Positions 52,599-61,337 are shown, counted from the first letter of the stretch. The stretch is 64,000 bases of DNA from Solibacillus merdavium (GCF_014836935.1 NZ_JACSPW010000010.1:62001-126000), one strand, 5' to 3'. Notes: generated by a model not told the origin, from the letters alone. Translations and numbers: made by a program.

Positions 52599-53003
52599 AT
52601 GGCTAAATTAAAAGGTAAAGGTGTTGTAATGGCGGGTTTAATAGCTGGAGCAGCGTCTTTCTTAAGTAAGAAAGAAAACCGTGATAAAGCAATGGATTAT
52701 TTAAATAAAGCAAAAGGTAAAGTAGATGAAAAGGGTGGCATGCAAGGTTTAATGCAGAAAGCCCAAGAAAAAGTAACCGGTAACGATGCGGCCCATTCTC
52801 CAATTACGAAAGATCTGAATACGAATATTGCTAAGTCTGCCTCTGTCGGAAAAGATGACTATGAGGAAGAAACGTTGGAAGAAGTTGCAATGACAGCCGG
52901 AGATGTTGCCGATCATACTTTAGAAGGTAACCAAATGGTTGAAGAAGGCGCTCAAACAACAACGGATTATTACAATGAAGAGCAGGATAAACGTTCTAAA
53001 TAA
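52599..53003 (+). CDS. Unknown protein with YtxH-like N-terminus
   Basis: A 134-residue protein. The N-terminus has a short glycine/alanine-rich hydrophobic segment (GVVMAGLIAGAASFLSKKENRDKA, split here as GVVMAGLIAGAASFL and SKKENRDKA), resembling the start of YtxH-type stress proteins. The rest is hydrophilic: a Lys/Gly-rich helix to about residue 65 and an acidic tail (DDYEEETLEEVAMTAGD). It has no other motif. GGAGG precedes the ATG. The charge pattern suggests a soluble or peripherally membrane-bound helical protein; role unknown. Confidence 0.72.
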   Translation: MAKLKGKGVVMAGLIAGAASFLSKKENRDKAMDYLNKAKGKVDEKGGMQGLMQKAQEKVTGNDAAHSPITKDLNTNIAKSASVGKDDYEEETLEEVAMTAGDVADHTLEGNQMVEEGAQTTTDYYNEEQDKRSK

Positions 53004-53023
53004 ATAATTAAAAACTATAGCAA

Positions 53024-53072
53024 CAAAAAAAGGGTTTGTCTGAATAGTCATAAAGACTTTCAGACAAACCCT
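53024..53072. terminator. Terminator between convergent genes
   Basis: AGGGTTTGTCTGA pairs with TCAGACAAACCCT around a 16-base loop. On the minus strand seven T residues follow, so it mainly serves the CoA-transferase gene. Confidence 0.9.
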
Positions 53073-53088
53073 ATATGTGTGCATGAAA

Positions 53089-54609
53089 TTAAGATTTAGC
53101 TACTTCTTTTTTCATTGTTTTATTTTTAGCAAGGTTTACGTGCCAAGAAAGAGCTTCCTCTAAAATGTGAGGAGTTTGCGCGCCGCCTGTAGCTTCGTAA
53201 GCGCGGTTGTAGTAATCCCATAATTGATCTTTGAAATCTGGGTGTGCACAGTTTTCGATGATTAACTTAACACGCTCTTGTGGAGCAAGTCCGCGTAAGT
53301 CCGCGATACCTTGTTCAGTTACGATTACGTCTACATCATGCTCAGTGTGGTCTACGTGAGAAACCATCGGTACGATTGAAGAAATCGCGCCGCCTTTTGC
53401 ATATGATTTCGTTACGAAGATACCAAGACGAGCGTTACGTGCGAAGTCACCAGAACCGCCGATACCATTCATCATTTTTGTACCTGAAACGTGTGTAGAG
53501 TTTACGTTACCATAGATGTCCAACTCAAGAGCAGTGTTGATTGAGATTAAGCCCAAACGACGGATAAGCTCTGGGTGGTTAGAAATTTCCTGTGGACGTA
53601 AGCAAATTTTATCAGCATACTTTTCTAAGTTGCCGTATACTTTTTTCTGTAATTCTTCAGTAAGTGTAATTGATGTTGCAGCTGCAAAGCGAACTTTACC
53701 AGCGTCAATTAAGTTGAATACAGCGTCTTGTAATACTTCAGAAGCTACTACTAAGTTTTCGAATTCTGAATCAGCAAAACCGTCAAGTACAGCATTAGCT
53801 ACAGAACCTACACCAGATTGTAATGGCATTAATTCATTTGTTAAACGACCAGCTTTGATTTCATCGCGGAAGAAGTCTAATAAGATGTTTGCCATGTTTT
53901 GAGTTTCCTCATCTGGAGGAACGATTAATGAAGGAGCGTCTGGCTCTTCAGAAATAACGATTGCTTGAATTTTGTCTAAATCTACGCGAATACCAATTTC
54001 ACCAATACGTTGCTCAGCATTTGTCATTGGAATAGCATCACGCTTACCTTGTTCACCTGGAACGTAAATATCGTGAATACCGATTAATGCTTCTGGATGT
54101 GAGATATTTAATTCGATAATAATGTTCTCAGCATACTCAGCAAAAATTGGCGAGTTACCTACAGAGTTTGATGGAATAATTAATCCATCTTCTGTAATAG
54201 CTACAGCTTCTAAAATTAAGTGCTTGATAGGGCCGATAATTCCTTGGCGCACTAACTCAGCATTATGAGAAAGGTGAGCGTCTACATAAGAAATTTCGCC
54301 TTTGTTAATTAAACCGCGCATTACTGCATCTCCCTGGAAAGGACCGCGTTTGTTAATAACACCAGCAGCAGCTAAATGGTTATCAACTTCAGGACCTAAT
54401 GAAGCCCCTGTATATACATCAATTTTAATTTTTTCATTTTTAGCGCGCTCAACTAAAGCCATTGGTACTACTTTAGCATCCCCTGCACGTGTGAATCCGG
54501 ACATCCCTACTACTGTACCGTTTTCGATTAAAGCAGCTGCTTGTTCAGCTGTTACAATTTTATCTGCTAACCCTTTTAAACCTAAACGTTTCTCAACTCG
54601 TGGATCCAT
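53089..54609 (-). CDS. Acetyl-CoA hydrolase / succinyl-CoA:acetate CoA-transferase family enzyme
   Basis: A 506-residue class I CoA-transferase of the Ach1/AarC/Cat1 group, which swaps CoA between acetyl-CoA, succinate and related acids. The likely catalytic Glu is Glu291 (VVASEVLQD), preceded by the GVGSVANAVL loop near 266-275, and the CoA-binding GIGGSGDFARNA lies near 383-394. Length fits the family. AGGGGAGG precedes ATG 54609. A cre-like site lies about 140 bases upstream and a LytTR regulator gene is next upstream on the same strand. Confidence 0.9.
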   Translation of the reverse strand: MDPRVEKRLGLKGLADKIVTAEQAAALIENGTVVGMSGFTRAGDAKVVPMALVERAKNEKIKIDVYTGASLGPEVDNHLAAAGVINKRGPFQGDAVMRGLINKGEISYVDAHLSHNAELVRQGIIGPIKHLILEAVAITEDGLIIPSNSVGNSPIFAEYAENIIIELNISHPEALIGIHDIYVPGEQGKRDAIPMTNAEQRIGEIGIRVDLDKIQAIVISEEPDAPSLIVPPDEETQNMANILLDFFRDEIKAGRLTNELMPLQSGVGSVANAVLDGFADSEFENLVVASEVLQDAVFNLIDAGKVRFAAATSITLTEELQKKVYGNLEKYADKICLRPQEISNHPELIRRLGLISINTALELDIYGNVNSTHVSGTKMMNGIGGSGDFARNARLGIFVTKSYAKGGAISSIVPMVSHVDHTEHDVDVIVTEQGIADLRGLAPQERVKLIIENCAHPDFKDQLWDYYNRAYEATGGAQTPHILEEALSWHVNLAKNKTMKKEVAKS

Positions 54610-54754
54610 TTAAAAATCCTCCCCTAAAAAAGTTTTTTAATCGTTTGATTAATCAGAAAATAATATTAGAATTTTCTGTTTTTTTAACCAGGTACTAAAC
54701 TGGCATTTACGTTAATAATATCACCAAATTGTCACAATAACTTCACACATAGCA

Positions 54755-54768
54755 TAAAAGCGCTTAAA
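54755..54768. promoter_or_regulatory. cre-like CcpA site before the CoA-transferase gene
   Basis: TAAAAGCGCTTAAA matches the catabolite-response element TGWAARCGYTWNCA at 12 of 14 positions, with the central GCGC intact. A carbon-repression site fits an enzyme of acetate metabolism. Confidence 0.5.
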
Positions 54769-54901
54769 AGACGATTATTCGAGAACTATAAAGTTTAAAG
54801 TAGATAAATTCGCTTTTAAGGTTAATTTATTTGTGTTGGTAATGAGCAGATTTTTACAATTAATATAAAAAAGTGCTTGAAAAGGGGAAAGCAATCAGTT
54901 T

Positions 54902-54940
54902 AAAAAAAGATAAAAGCGACTTGTTATAAACAAGTCGCTT
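54902..54940 (-). terminator. Terminator after the LytTR gene
   Basis: AAGCGACTTGTT pairs with AACAAGTCGCTT; the minus strand continues into TTTATCTTTTTTT. Confidence 0.9.
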
Positions 54941-54952
54941 AGTAAATTTCGT

Positions 54953-55603
54953 TTAGAATCCTAAAGAGCGGCGGAAGTAGCTGGCATAGCGTTGGCTAAC
55001 GGGAATGCGTGTGCCGTCTTTCATAATTAATAAGAAAGTAGAATGTGAATCGGGTTGGATTTCTTCAATATAATCGATGTTCACGATATATGAACGGTGG
55101 CATCGAATAAATGAATCAGGTGCCAAGAACAGCTCCAAGTCACTTAGATTCAAACGGTGGTAGCCTTCGCGTTGCATCGTTTTAACAAAAGTTTTACGTA
55201 ATTGAGTTTCCAAATAGATAACCTGATTATGTTTAATTGGGTACCAACAATCATCAATTTTCACTGTAATATAATTTGTTAAGAACGGTGAGGGCTTTTG
55301 AGGGAAAATGGCCGTAATGGCACCTTTTGTTTCACCTTCTTCGATGAGGGGAATGCTCATTCCGTAATAAGGAACCCCGAATACATCCGATTCAATGTAA
55401 GAATTAATCTTCTGACCATACGTTAATGCTTTGTAAGCTGCTGAACCTTCTTTAATTGGGTCACCTGGCTTAATTTTTAAATCTACTTTTTTGCTTGGTT
55501 GGTAGTAAATGTACTCATTCGTATCTGAAATAGCAATGGAAGTATTTTCAGGGAAAAATTCTTTAATGACTTCCATAATTTCTTCTATTTGTTTTGGTTC
55601 CAC
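54953..55603 (-). CDS. LytTR-family transcriptional regulator with PAS-like sensor
   Basis: A 216-residue regulator. The N-terminal half (about 1-105) looks like a PAS-type sensory domain (IAISDTNEYIYYQPSKK then IKPGDPIKEGSAAYKAL and a VFGVPYYGMSIPL strand), similar to that of some soluble chemoreceptor-like proteins. The C-terminal LytTR DNA-binding domain is about 115-216, with RCHRSYIVNIDYIEEI near 170-185. There is no receiver domain. Start GTG 55603 is seven bases after AAAGAGGTG. It is upstream of the CoA-transferase gene and likely senses a small ligand. Confidence 0.85.
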   Translation of the reverse strand: MEPKQIEEIMEVIKEFFPENTSIAISDTNEYIYYQPSKKVDLKIKPGDPIKEGSAAYKALTYGQKINSYIESDVFGVPYYGMSIPLIEEGETKGAITAIFPQKPSPFLTNYITVKIDDCWYPIKHNQVIYLETQLRKTFVKTMQREGYHRLNLSDLELFLAPDSFIRCHRSYIVNIDYIEEIQPDSHSTFLLIMKDGTRIPVSQRYASYFRRSLGF

Positions 55604-56027
55604 TTTATAACACCTCTTTATAAGCATTTTATACAATTATGAACTATTTTGCTACATATTAAAAGAGATTAAGGTTAAGAAGATTTTTTTTATAAATAAT
55701 TAGTTTTTACATAAAAGTAAAGTGAATTTTATTGGAAATATTTATTGGCTAAATGTATTCCATTTATAATCTAAAAAAGGTTTGATTTACTAGTAATATA
55801 AATTCATTTACGGATACTATTTCTAAAAAAGGGAAGTATCATAATCATTTAGAACTATACTGAATGTTAAAATTAGGTTGAAAGAAAAAGTTAGAATATG
55901 TTAATATTCACTATAGTTACTAATAAATGCACAATTATATACGAAATATATTATAGTTAATTAAACTCTAATACGTATAAATAATTACTTCACATAATAA
56001 TTTGTAAAATTTATTAAAGAAATTTTA

Positions 56028-56062
56028 GCAGATTGGATGGAGCGGTAGGCATCTCTATCTGC
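56028..56062 (+). promoter_or_regulatory. Nested hairpin in the AraC gene leader
   Basis: GCAGAT pairs with ATCTGC, and inside it GATG pairs with CATC around a GAGCGGTAGG loop. It has no T tract, so it is not a terminator. It is either a leader-RNA element or a DNA operator. Confidence 0.4.
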
Positions 56063-56120
56063 AATGTAAGGACAATATCACGTACTTTTTGTATTTGAGT
56101 TGTCTTTCTAAGTTAAGAAA

Positions 56121-56136
56121 CAGAATGTCTATTCTG
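56121..56136. promoter_or_regulatory. Inverted repeat before the AraC ribosome site
   Basis: A perfect 6-4-6 repeat CAGAAT-GTCT-ATTCTG, ending 20 bases before the start codon. Confidence 0.4.
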
Positions 56137-56155
56137 AAGAAAGATGGGGTAATTT

Positions 56156-56950
56156 ATGCAACTACATCAGTATTCGATTTCGGAAACAATTTCAAAGCGC
56201 TACTTTCAGGAGATTGACAATATTAATCAATACGCAGGTATTGAGGATTTTTTTGTGTTGGAATCTCGATTAATTTTTGAAATTTATCATTTAGAAGCAA
56301 CAAAGGCGAAAAAGACACTACATGAAATAATAGACATTTTATCTGCACGCTTTGGAAAACAAGTGATAAAAGTAGTACGTTCATATTTTGTTACTTTATC
56401 TTCAATTGTGGCACGTAAGCTGTTGGACAACCAAGTTCCATCTAAAAAAGCATTTGCCTTTAACTTAGCATGTGCGGATATGGTAGAAAACAAAATGAAA
56501 GATGCCGAGTTTCTACAATTTGCGGATGATTTAGTAGAATTTTATGTATACTTTATCGCTGATCGTAAACAGCCAACATTCCGTCACCAGACAGTAAACA
56601 AAGTGATTATGTACATAAATGATGAGCTCGAAAATGATCTTACAGTTGAAAGTATTGCAGCAAACTTCCATATTAGTACGAGTCATCTATCTCGAATATT
56701 CCGTGAGCATGTTGGTATAACATTGGTGGAATATTTAAATGTTCGTCGAGTAGAAGAATCTCAATATTATTTGCGCCATACAAATAAGAGCATTACATCA
56801 ATTTCTGAACAATTCCATTTTTGTAATCAAAGCTACTTCACAAGAATATTTAAGAAATATACTGGTGTAACACCGAAACATTTCCGTGATGAGTTGCATC
56901 ATGAATTTTTCCGCTTTGAAATGGCTGAAATCGTATATGAAAATGTATGA
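56156..56950 (+). CDS. AraC-family transcriptional regulator
   Basis: A 264-residue regulator. The C-terminal AraC domain (about 150-250) has two helix-turn-helix units: TVESIAANFHISTSHLSRIFREHVG and SISEQFHFCNQSYFTRIFKKYTG (each named in part). The N-terminal 145 residues are helical and lack the usual cupin arm, with no recognised ligand-binding fold. GATGGGGTAA precedes ATG 56156. The gene has a long 5-prime region and its targets may be the divergent LytTR and CoA-transferase genes or the downstream membrane genes; neither is shown. Confidence 0.87.
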   Translation: MQLHQYSISETISKRYFQEIDNINQYAGIEDFFVLESRLIFEIYHLEATKAKKTLHEIIDILSARFGKQVIKVVRSYFVTLSSIVARKLLDNQVPSKKAFAFNLACADMVENKMKDAEFLQFADDLVEFYVYFIADRKQPTFRHQTVNKVIMYINDELENDLTVESIAANFHISTSHLSRIFREHVGITLVEYLNVRRVEESQYYLRHTNKSITSISEQFHFCNQSYFTRIFKKYTGVTPKHFRDELHHEFFRFEMAEIVYENV

Positions 56951-57056
56951 TGTTTTAAATTTACAACGTAAAATTATAATCAACTTATTCAAAAAATCAT
57001 GTTTTTGACAGGAAGGTTTTAATAATAAATTTCAGAAAAAAAAGAAAAATATTTCA

Positions 57057-57100
57057 AAACTCTGCATGGTATATAGTGTTACATGTAGAGTTTTTCTTTT
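57057..57100 (+). terminator. Terminator after the AraC gene
   Basis: AAAACTCTGCATG pairs with CATGTAGAGTTTT (one mismatch) and is followed by CTTTT. Confidence 0.78.
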
Positions 57101-57134
57101 GTTAAAATGAAACAAATGATTAAGATTTTCAAAA

Positions 57135-57169
57135 TTGATTCTCAATCAAACTAGTTTTATACTAACTAG
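57135..57169. promoter_or_regulatory. Two adjacent inverted repeats before a small membrane gene
   Basis: TTGATT-CTC-AATCAA (57135-57149) is followed directly by CTAGTT-N7-AACTAG (57151-57169), both perfect. They may be operators of the downstream gene. Confidence 0.4.
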
Positions 57170-57233
57170 AGATTAAAAAATAGGTTGCCTTAATTGAATA
57201 GTGAATTTGCAATCATAGTTTAAGGAGAGAAAC

Positions 57234-57488
57234 ATGAAAAAGTATGAAAAAGCAATATCGCTCGTATTAGTAGCAGGAGCAAGTTTATCTGCATTGTTTT
57301 TTATAGTAAAACAAAATATGGAAGCAGCGATTTTATCAATGACAATTATGTTTACGTTTACGAATTTTTTCCGTGCAAGGACATTTAAAGAAAAAGGTCA
57401 TGAAAAAGAAGCAAAATGGATGCGTAATATGTCTACTTTGTTTGCGGTTTTAACGATTGTCGTATTATTAGTAATTCTCAACGGATAA
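57234..57488 (+). CDS. Small membrane protein of unknown function
   Basis: An 84-residue protein with two or three hydrophobic segments (about 8-24, 29-46 and 65-82) and a charged, Lys/Glu-rich middle. AAGGAG precedes ATG 57234 with good spacing. It lies 25 bases before the VanY-type carboxypeptidase gene, so the two are likely co-transcribed. I do not recognise the family. The charged loop (RTFKEKGHEKEAKWMRN) would be on the cytoplasmic side by the positive-inside rule. Confidence 0.75.
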   Translation: MKKYEKAISLVLVAGASLSALFFIVKQNMEAAILSMTIMFTFTNFFRARTFKEKGHEKEAKWMRNMSTLFAVLTIVVLLVILNG

Positions 57489-57513
57489 CATTAGAAGAAG
57501 AAGGCGAACTTTA

Positions 57514-58398
57514 ATGAACCAAAAAGCAAAAAGAAAGAGCCCTATCGTATTGATTTTTTCCATATCCATCATATTATTGATTGCGATTTTAGGCACTATT
57601 TATTATAAATATAATACCGCTCAGTCAAGCACGCTCGAGGAACCTGTCGTCCCATCGGAGCAGGAGGAAAAAACTGAACCAGATAACACATCTAATCCTT
57701 CACAACTGGAAGGTAACGATAACTCTGGTATAAAGCCACAGGAGGAAAAACCTCTTTCTTTGCCAGGTGAGCAAAAAGAAGAACCGAATGGAGATAAGTC
57801 GGAAACACCTTCAACAGACACTAAAGAAGAAGTAATACTTGAAAATGGCTATATTGTAGGACAAGAACCTGCAACAGACCCTACTTATGTAAAAGGGGTT
57901 TTAATAGTAAATAAAAAAATACCTCTTCCAGCATCATATAATAAAGGTGAGGATTCCAAGGCGCGCTCAGCATTTGACAAAATGGCTGAAGCTGCTAAGG
58001 GAGAAGGAATAGAGCTAGTTGCATTTAGTGGCTTCCGTTCTTATGAGTACCAAAAGACATTATATGATCGTTATGTAAAAAGAGACGGTAAAGATGCTGC
58101 TGACCGATACAGTGCAAGACCGGGGTATTCCGAACACCAAACAGGCTTAGCCTTTGATATTGGCGAAAAGGGTCAAGAGGATTTATGGTTGACGAATGCT
58201 TTCGGTGAAACAAAAGCAGGGCAATGGTTAGCTCAAAATTCTCATAAATTCGGATTTATATTGCGTTACCCTAAAGGTAAGGAGCAAATTACCGGCTTTA
58301 TGCATGAATCTTGGCATTTCCGTTATTTAGAGGGCGATTTAGCAACAAAGGTTTATGAAGCAGGAGTTACATTGGAAGAATATTTAGGGATAAATTAA
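57514..58398 (+). CDS. D-alanyl-D-alanine carboxypeptidase, VanY/M15B type
   Basis: A 294-residue envelope peptidase. A membrane anchor is at about 12-30, followed by a Ser/Glu/Pro-rich linker of about 90 residues, then the M15B domain. Zinc-site motifs are clear: SEHQTGLAFD near 206-215 (His and Asp ligands), and ESWHFRY near 266-272 with the catalytic Glu and third His. Such enzymes trim the terminal D-Ala from peptidoglycan stem peptides, as in VanY or LdcB. The ribosome site (GAAGAAGAAGG) is weak but the start is unique. It follows a small membrane-protein gene. Confidence 0.88.
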   Translation: MNQKAKRKSPIVLIFSISIILLIAILGTIYYKYNTAQSSTLEEPVVPSEQEEKTEPDNTSNPSQLEGNDNSGIKPQEEKPLSLPGEQKEEPNGDKSETPSTDTKEEVILENGYIVGQEPATDPTYVKGVLIVNKKIPLPASYNKGEDSKARSAFDKMAEAAKGEGIELVAFSGFRSYEYQKTLYDRYVKRDGKDAADRYSARPGYSEHQTGLAFDIGEKGQEDLWLTNAFGETKAGQWLAQNSHKFGFILRYPKGKEQITGFMHESWHFRYLEGDLATKVYEAGVTLEEYLGIN

Positions 58399-58438
58399 AA
58401 AAATGGGGTGTGCTGTTCATAAGCACATCCCATTTTTT
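58399..58438. terminator. Bidirectional terminator between the VanY-type gene and cls
   Basis: AAAATGGGGTGTGCT pairs with AGCACATCCCATTTT (one unpaired G), with A residues left and T residues right. Confidence 0.88.
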
Positions 58439-59903
58439 ATAAGATTGGTGATAACAACCGTGATATCGATTCTCTGAATTTAGTGTAGTTCGACCGGTTT
58501 TTATAAAGCTCCAATGTAAGCTCGGAGCAATCCATTATGTCACTTTCAAATATTTCTGCAAGGCTGTGGGCCAATGCGCGGTCATAGATAAGTGCGTTAA
58601 CTTCAAAGTTTAAACTAAAACTTCGTACATCAATATTGGCTGTTCCGACAGAAGCAATCTCATCATCAACGACAATCGTTTTGGCATGAATAAAGCCTTT
58701 TTCATAATGATATACTTTGGCGCCTGCTTCAACAAGTGGGCCTACATATGAATAAGTTGCCCAGTAGACAAACATGTGGTCCGGCTTATTTGGAATCATG
58801 ATGCGTACATCAATACCTGAGAGAGCTGCGATACGGATGGCATCAAAAAATGATTCATCTGGAATGAAATACGGGGACTGTATGTACACGTATTTTTTTG
58901 CATTTGCTATTAAATGCAAGTAATTATTTTTGATTACTTCCCATTCTGTATCAGGTCCGCTTGAAATAATTTGAAGGGCGGCCGTTCCTTTTTGCGGAAT
59001 AATGGGAAAATAACGCTCTGCATAGATAAGATCTTTTTTGGCACTCGCCTGATTCCAATCCAAAATGAACCGTGTCTGTAATGGATGGACAGCACTTCCT
59101 TCAATACGCAGATGGGTATCCCGCCAGTATCCGAATCGATCGGATAGCCCTAAATATTCGTCCCCTACGTTAAACCCACCTATATAGCCAATTCGACCAT
59201 CTATAACAGCGATTTTACGATGATTTCGGAAGTTTAATCGAGGATTAATTAAAGGGAGGATAGATGGGAAAAACACTTCTACTTCCCCGCCAGCTTCAAT
59301 CAGCTCTTTAAAATGACGTTTGCGAGTGCCACGGGAGCCCATCTCATCAAATAGAACCCGTACCTGTACACCTTGCTTTGCCTTTTTTATTAACGCATTT
59401 ATAATTCTTTGCCCTAAATTATCCAATTTAAAAATATAATATTGAATGTGGATATGATTTTTTGCGTGGTTTATATCACTGATAAGTGACTCGAACTTGT
59501 CACTGCCATCTTCGAAAATCTTAATATCATTATCTTGGGTTAAAACGGCATTACTTGTTTTTAAATTCATATACATAAGGCGGGTATAATTTCTTATATG
59601 TTCTGTGCGCAGCTCCAACTCATTATTTTCTATTGTTTCAATTTGATAATAGATTAGTTGTTCAATTCCAATATCTTTTCTTCCATCCCACCGGAATAAG
59701 TGCTTTTTCCTCAATTGTCTTCCCAATAATAAATAGAGAAAAAATCCAACAAACGGGAGGAAAAAAAGAACAAGTAACCATGCCCAAGTGGATGAAGGCT
59801 TTTTGCGCTCTAGAAAGATAACGGTTAAAGCAAAAATAATATTTAAAAACATTATAATAGGAAATAAAAAATAGCCTTGAATAATAGCGTTCAAAAAGTT
59901 CAC
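58437..59903 (-). CDS. cls: Cardiolipin synthase (phospholipase D type)
   Basis: A 488-residue membrane enzyme that joins two phosphatidylglycerols into cardiolipin. Two N-terminal membrane segments are at about 8-31 and 39-60. The two HKD motifs of the phospholipase D superfamily are His228-Lys230-Asp235 and His406-Lys408-Asp413, each followed by the usual GG or GTAN stretch. Start GTG 59903, six bases after GAAGGA; a TTG four codons further is possible. Monocistronic, convergent with the VanY-type gene. Confidence 0.94.
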   Translation of the reverse strand: MNFLNAIIQGYFLFPIIMFLNIIFALTVIFLERKKPSSTWAWLLVLFFLPFVGFFLYLLLGRQLRKKHLFRWDGRKDIGIEQLIYYQIETIENNELELRTEHIRNYTRLMYMNLKTSNAVLTQDNDIKIFEDGSDKFESLISDINHAKNHIHIQYYIFKLDNLGQRIINALIKKAKQGVQVRVLFDEMGSRGTRKRHFKELIEAGGEVEVFFPSILPLINPRLNFRNHRKIAVIDGRIGYIGGFNVGDEYLGLSDRFGYWRDTHLRIEGSAVHPLQTRFILDWNQASAKKDLIYAERYFPIIPQKGTAALQIISSGPDTEWEVIKNNYLHLIANAKKYVYIQSPYFIPDESFFDAIRIAALSGIDVRIMIPNKPDHMFVYWATYSYVGPLVEAGAKVYHYEKGFIHAKTIVVDDEIASVGTANIDVRSFSLNFEVNALIYDRALAHSLAEIFESDIMDCSELTLELYKNRSNYTKFRESISRLLSPIL

Positions 59904-59946
59904 CTACTTTCCTTCTCTCCTTCATTATATCGTATGAAGGCTAAAC

Positions 59947-59986
59947 AAAAAAAGAAACACTCGACAATTCTATAAGAGCGAGTGTA
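59947..59986 (-). terminator. Terminator of the DUF1963 gene
   Basis: ACACTCG pairs with CGAGTGT around a 15-base loop; on the minus strand TTCTTTTTTT follows. Confidence 0.8.
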
Positions 59987-59997
59987 TCTTAATTTTC

Positions 59998-60798
59998 TTA
60001 ATATTCCTCCACATGGAAGTATATATCCGAGAAATCACATTGCGCTAATTTTTCCGAGTTGATAAAGAAGCTAATAATCCCGCTATCTCCCCACATTATA
60101 TTTTGTTCATCGTTAGAAACGATTTGTAGCAATAATGTATCATAATGCTGCAAATACATAGAGGTTTTTCGGAAATCCTGGTGAATAAAATAAGGGTAGC
60201 CTCCGATTTTATGTTCAGCTGCTAAATAACTTTCTAAATAAACATCTTCGAATGAACGGTCATCCAATGTAATAGATGCATTCATCATTTCAGGGTTGAA
60301 ATAATTATGTAGCCGATAATCCATGGCTGATACGGGTTCAAACTGAGTAGTAGGGAGAAGCTTCATTTCATGTTGAATTGGAAAATTATTTAAGTCTACG
60401 TATTCTAAATAGGTGAAATCATGAATAAATTGATTATAGTGCCCAATATCAGGGATATATTGAACTTTAAAATGACAATAATCCGAATGGAATTTTACTT
60501 TCTCATAACATTGTTGAGCAATATAAAATTGTAAAATACCATCCTTAGGAAATGGGTGACCTAGCTTTATTTCCGAGAAATTTAGTTGTGCCAAAAAAAG
60601 CATATATCGATTCTGTCTATCTTTTGGATGCTCCATTTCATGTGTTAAAAACGGTAGCCCTGCAAATTTACTCTCATGTAAAAACGCCGGCTGCATTACT
60701 GGTTTTAATATGGCTACCTGTTCAGCAGAGTGACTTAAACTCGTATGGAAATTAATTAACTCCTTAGGGATAAATATATTCTTATCTAAATGTGCCAT
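59998..60798 (-). CDS. DUF1963 (YwqG-like) protein
   Basis: A 266-residue cytoplasmic protein of the DUF1963 family, with a GLPFLTHEMEHPKD loop near 47-60, LFLAQLNFSEI near 67-77, GILQFYIA near 86-93, GGYPYFIHQDFR near 199-210 and LLQIVSN followed by WGDSGIISFFI near 221-244. The WGD(S/A)G and LAQ(L/I)N stretches are the family's conserved core. Bacillus YwqG has the same build and no known biochemical role; some relatives sit beside toxin or immunity genes, but none is here. GGAGGGACATC precedes ATG 60798. Confidence 0.8.
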   Translation of the reverse strand: MAHLDKNIFIPKELINFHTSLSHSAEQVAILKPVMQPAFLHESKFAGLPFLTHEMEHPKDRQNRYMLFLAQLNFSEIKLGHPFPKDGILQFYIAQQCYEKVKFHSDYCHFKVQYIPDIGHYNQFIHDFTYLEYVDLNNFPIQHEMKLLPTTQFEPVSAMDYRLHNYFNPEMMNASITLDDRSFEDVYLESYLAAEHKIGGYPYFIHQDFRKTSMYLQHYDTLLLQIVSNDEQNIMWGDSGIISFFINSEKLAQCDFSDIYFHVEEY

Positions 60799-61197
60799 TT
60801 GATGTCCCTCCTTTTGAAGTAATTCTATTCGAAATAGTCAATATTACTCCAAAATTGTTCGTGATAATAACACTATTTCCACTTGTAAAATTTGCTAAAC
60901 ATGCCTAAAATTTAAATACAATTTGTTTTTAATATGTATATAATAAACATTTGTTAAAAATAAATAAATTCCCTTGTAAACGAGTAAATTTTCACAAAAA
61001 ATCAGTTAAGGGGGTTTATTTAATTTGCGAAAAGGTTAAGTTTAACTATATTTAACTTTTGTAACGAAACTGAAAAATAAAAATAAGCTTTTCCATGATA
61101 CCATAGAGAAGTAGAAGGTCTGACCTTTGAAAATTGAAACTTTTAAAACATAAAATCGTTATATATATTAGAATAGGAAAGTTTGAGGTGTAATCAA
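60799..61197. other. Leader of the 45-residue small gene
   Basis: About 400 AT-rich bases. It includes an imperfect inverted repeat AAGTTTAA-N5-TTTAACTT (61038-61058) and a perfect palindrome AAGGTC-T-GACCTT (61115-61127) 70 bases before the small gene. No other open frame was supported. Confidence 0.45.
61115..61127. promoter_or_regulatory. Perfect palindrome in the small gene leader
   Basis: AAGGTC-T-GACCTT, 6-1-6, a candidate operator. Confidence 0.4.
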
Positions 61198-61335
61198 ATG
61201 GCGAAAGAGATTGATTTAAAGCGTATTGTTACAAACTTATCAAAAATAGGTGTTACGGCGACAGTTACGAAATCTCGTCTTGAGCTTTTAAAAGTTTTAA
61301 CACCACCAACACAAACTCCACAACCACAAAATTAA
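61198..61335 (+). CDS. Small protein, 45 residues
   Basis: ATG 61198 to TAA 61333-61335, with GAGGTG seven bases upstream, encoding MAKEIDLKRIVTNLSKIG... and ending in a Thr/Pro/Gln-rich tail (TPPTQTPQPQN). It is basic overall and has no membrane segment. It has its own 400-base leader and two strong terminators just downstream, which together are convincing evidence for a real transcript. The N-terminal 33 residues could form an amphipathic helix-turn structure. I do not recognise it. Confidence 0.68.
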   Translation: MAKEIDLKRIVTNLSKIGVTATVTKSRLELLKVLTPPTQTPQPQN

Positions 61336-61337
61336 AG

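Larger units (their letters stand above)
54610..54952. other. Leader of the CoA-transferase gene
   Basis: About 340 bases with no gene. It contains the LytTR gene's terminator at its upstream end, a cre-like site at 54755-54768 and the CoA-transferase ribosome site. Confidence 0.5.
55604..56155. other. Long AT-rich divergent region between LytTR and AraC genes
   Basis: About 550 bases without a gene. The left 400 bases are very AT-rich and featureless. Nearer the AraC gene lie a nested hairpin (56028-56062) and a short inverted repeat (56121-56136). No open frame with a ribosome site was found. Confidence 0.5.

Noticed and set aside
56028-56062. Cyclic-di-GMP riboswitch suggested by GCGGTAGG
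   Set aside because: The GNRA receptor, conserved A-rich core and second helix are missing.
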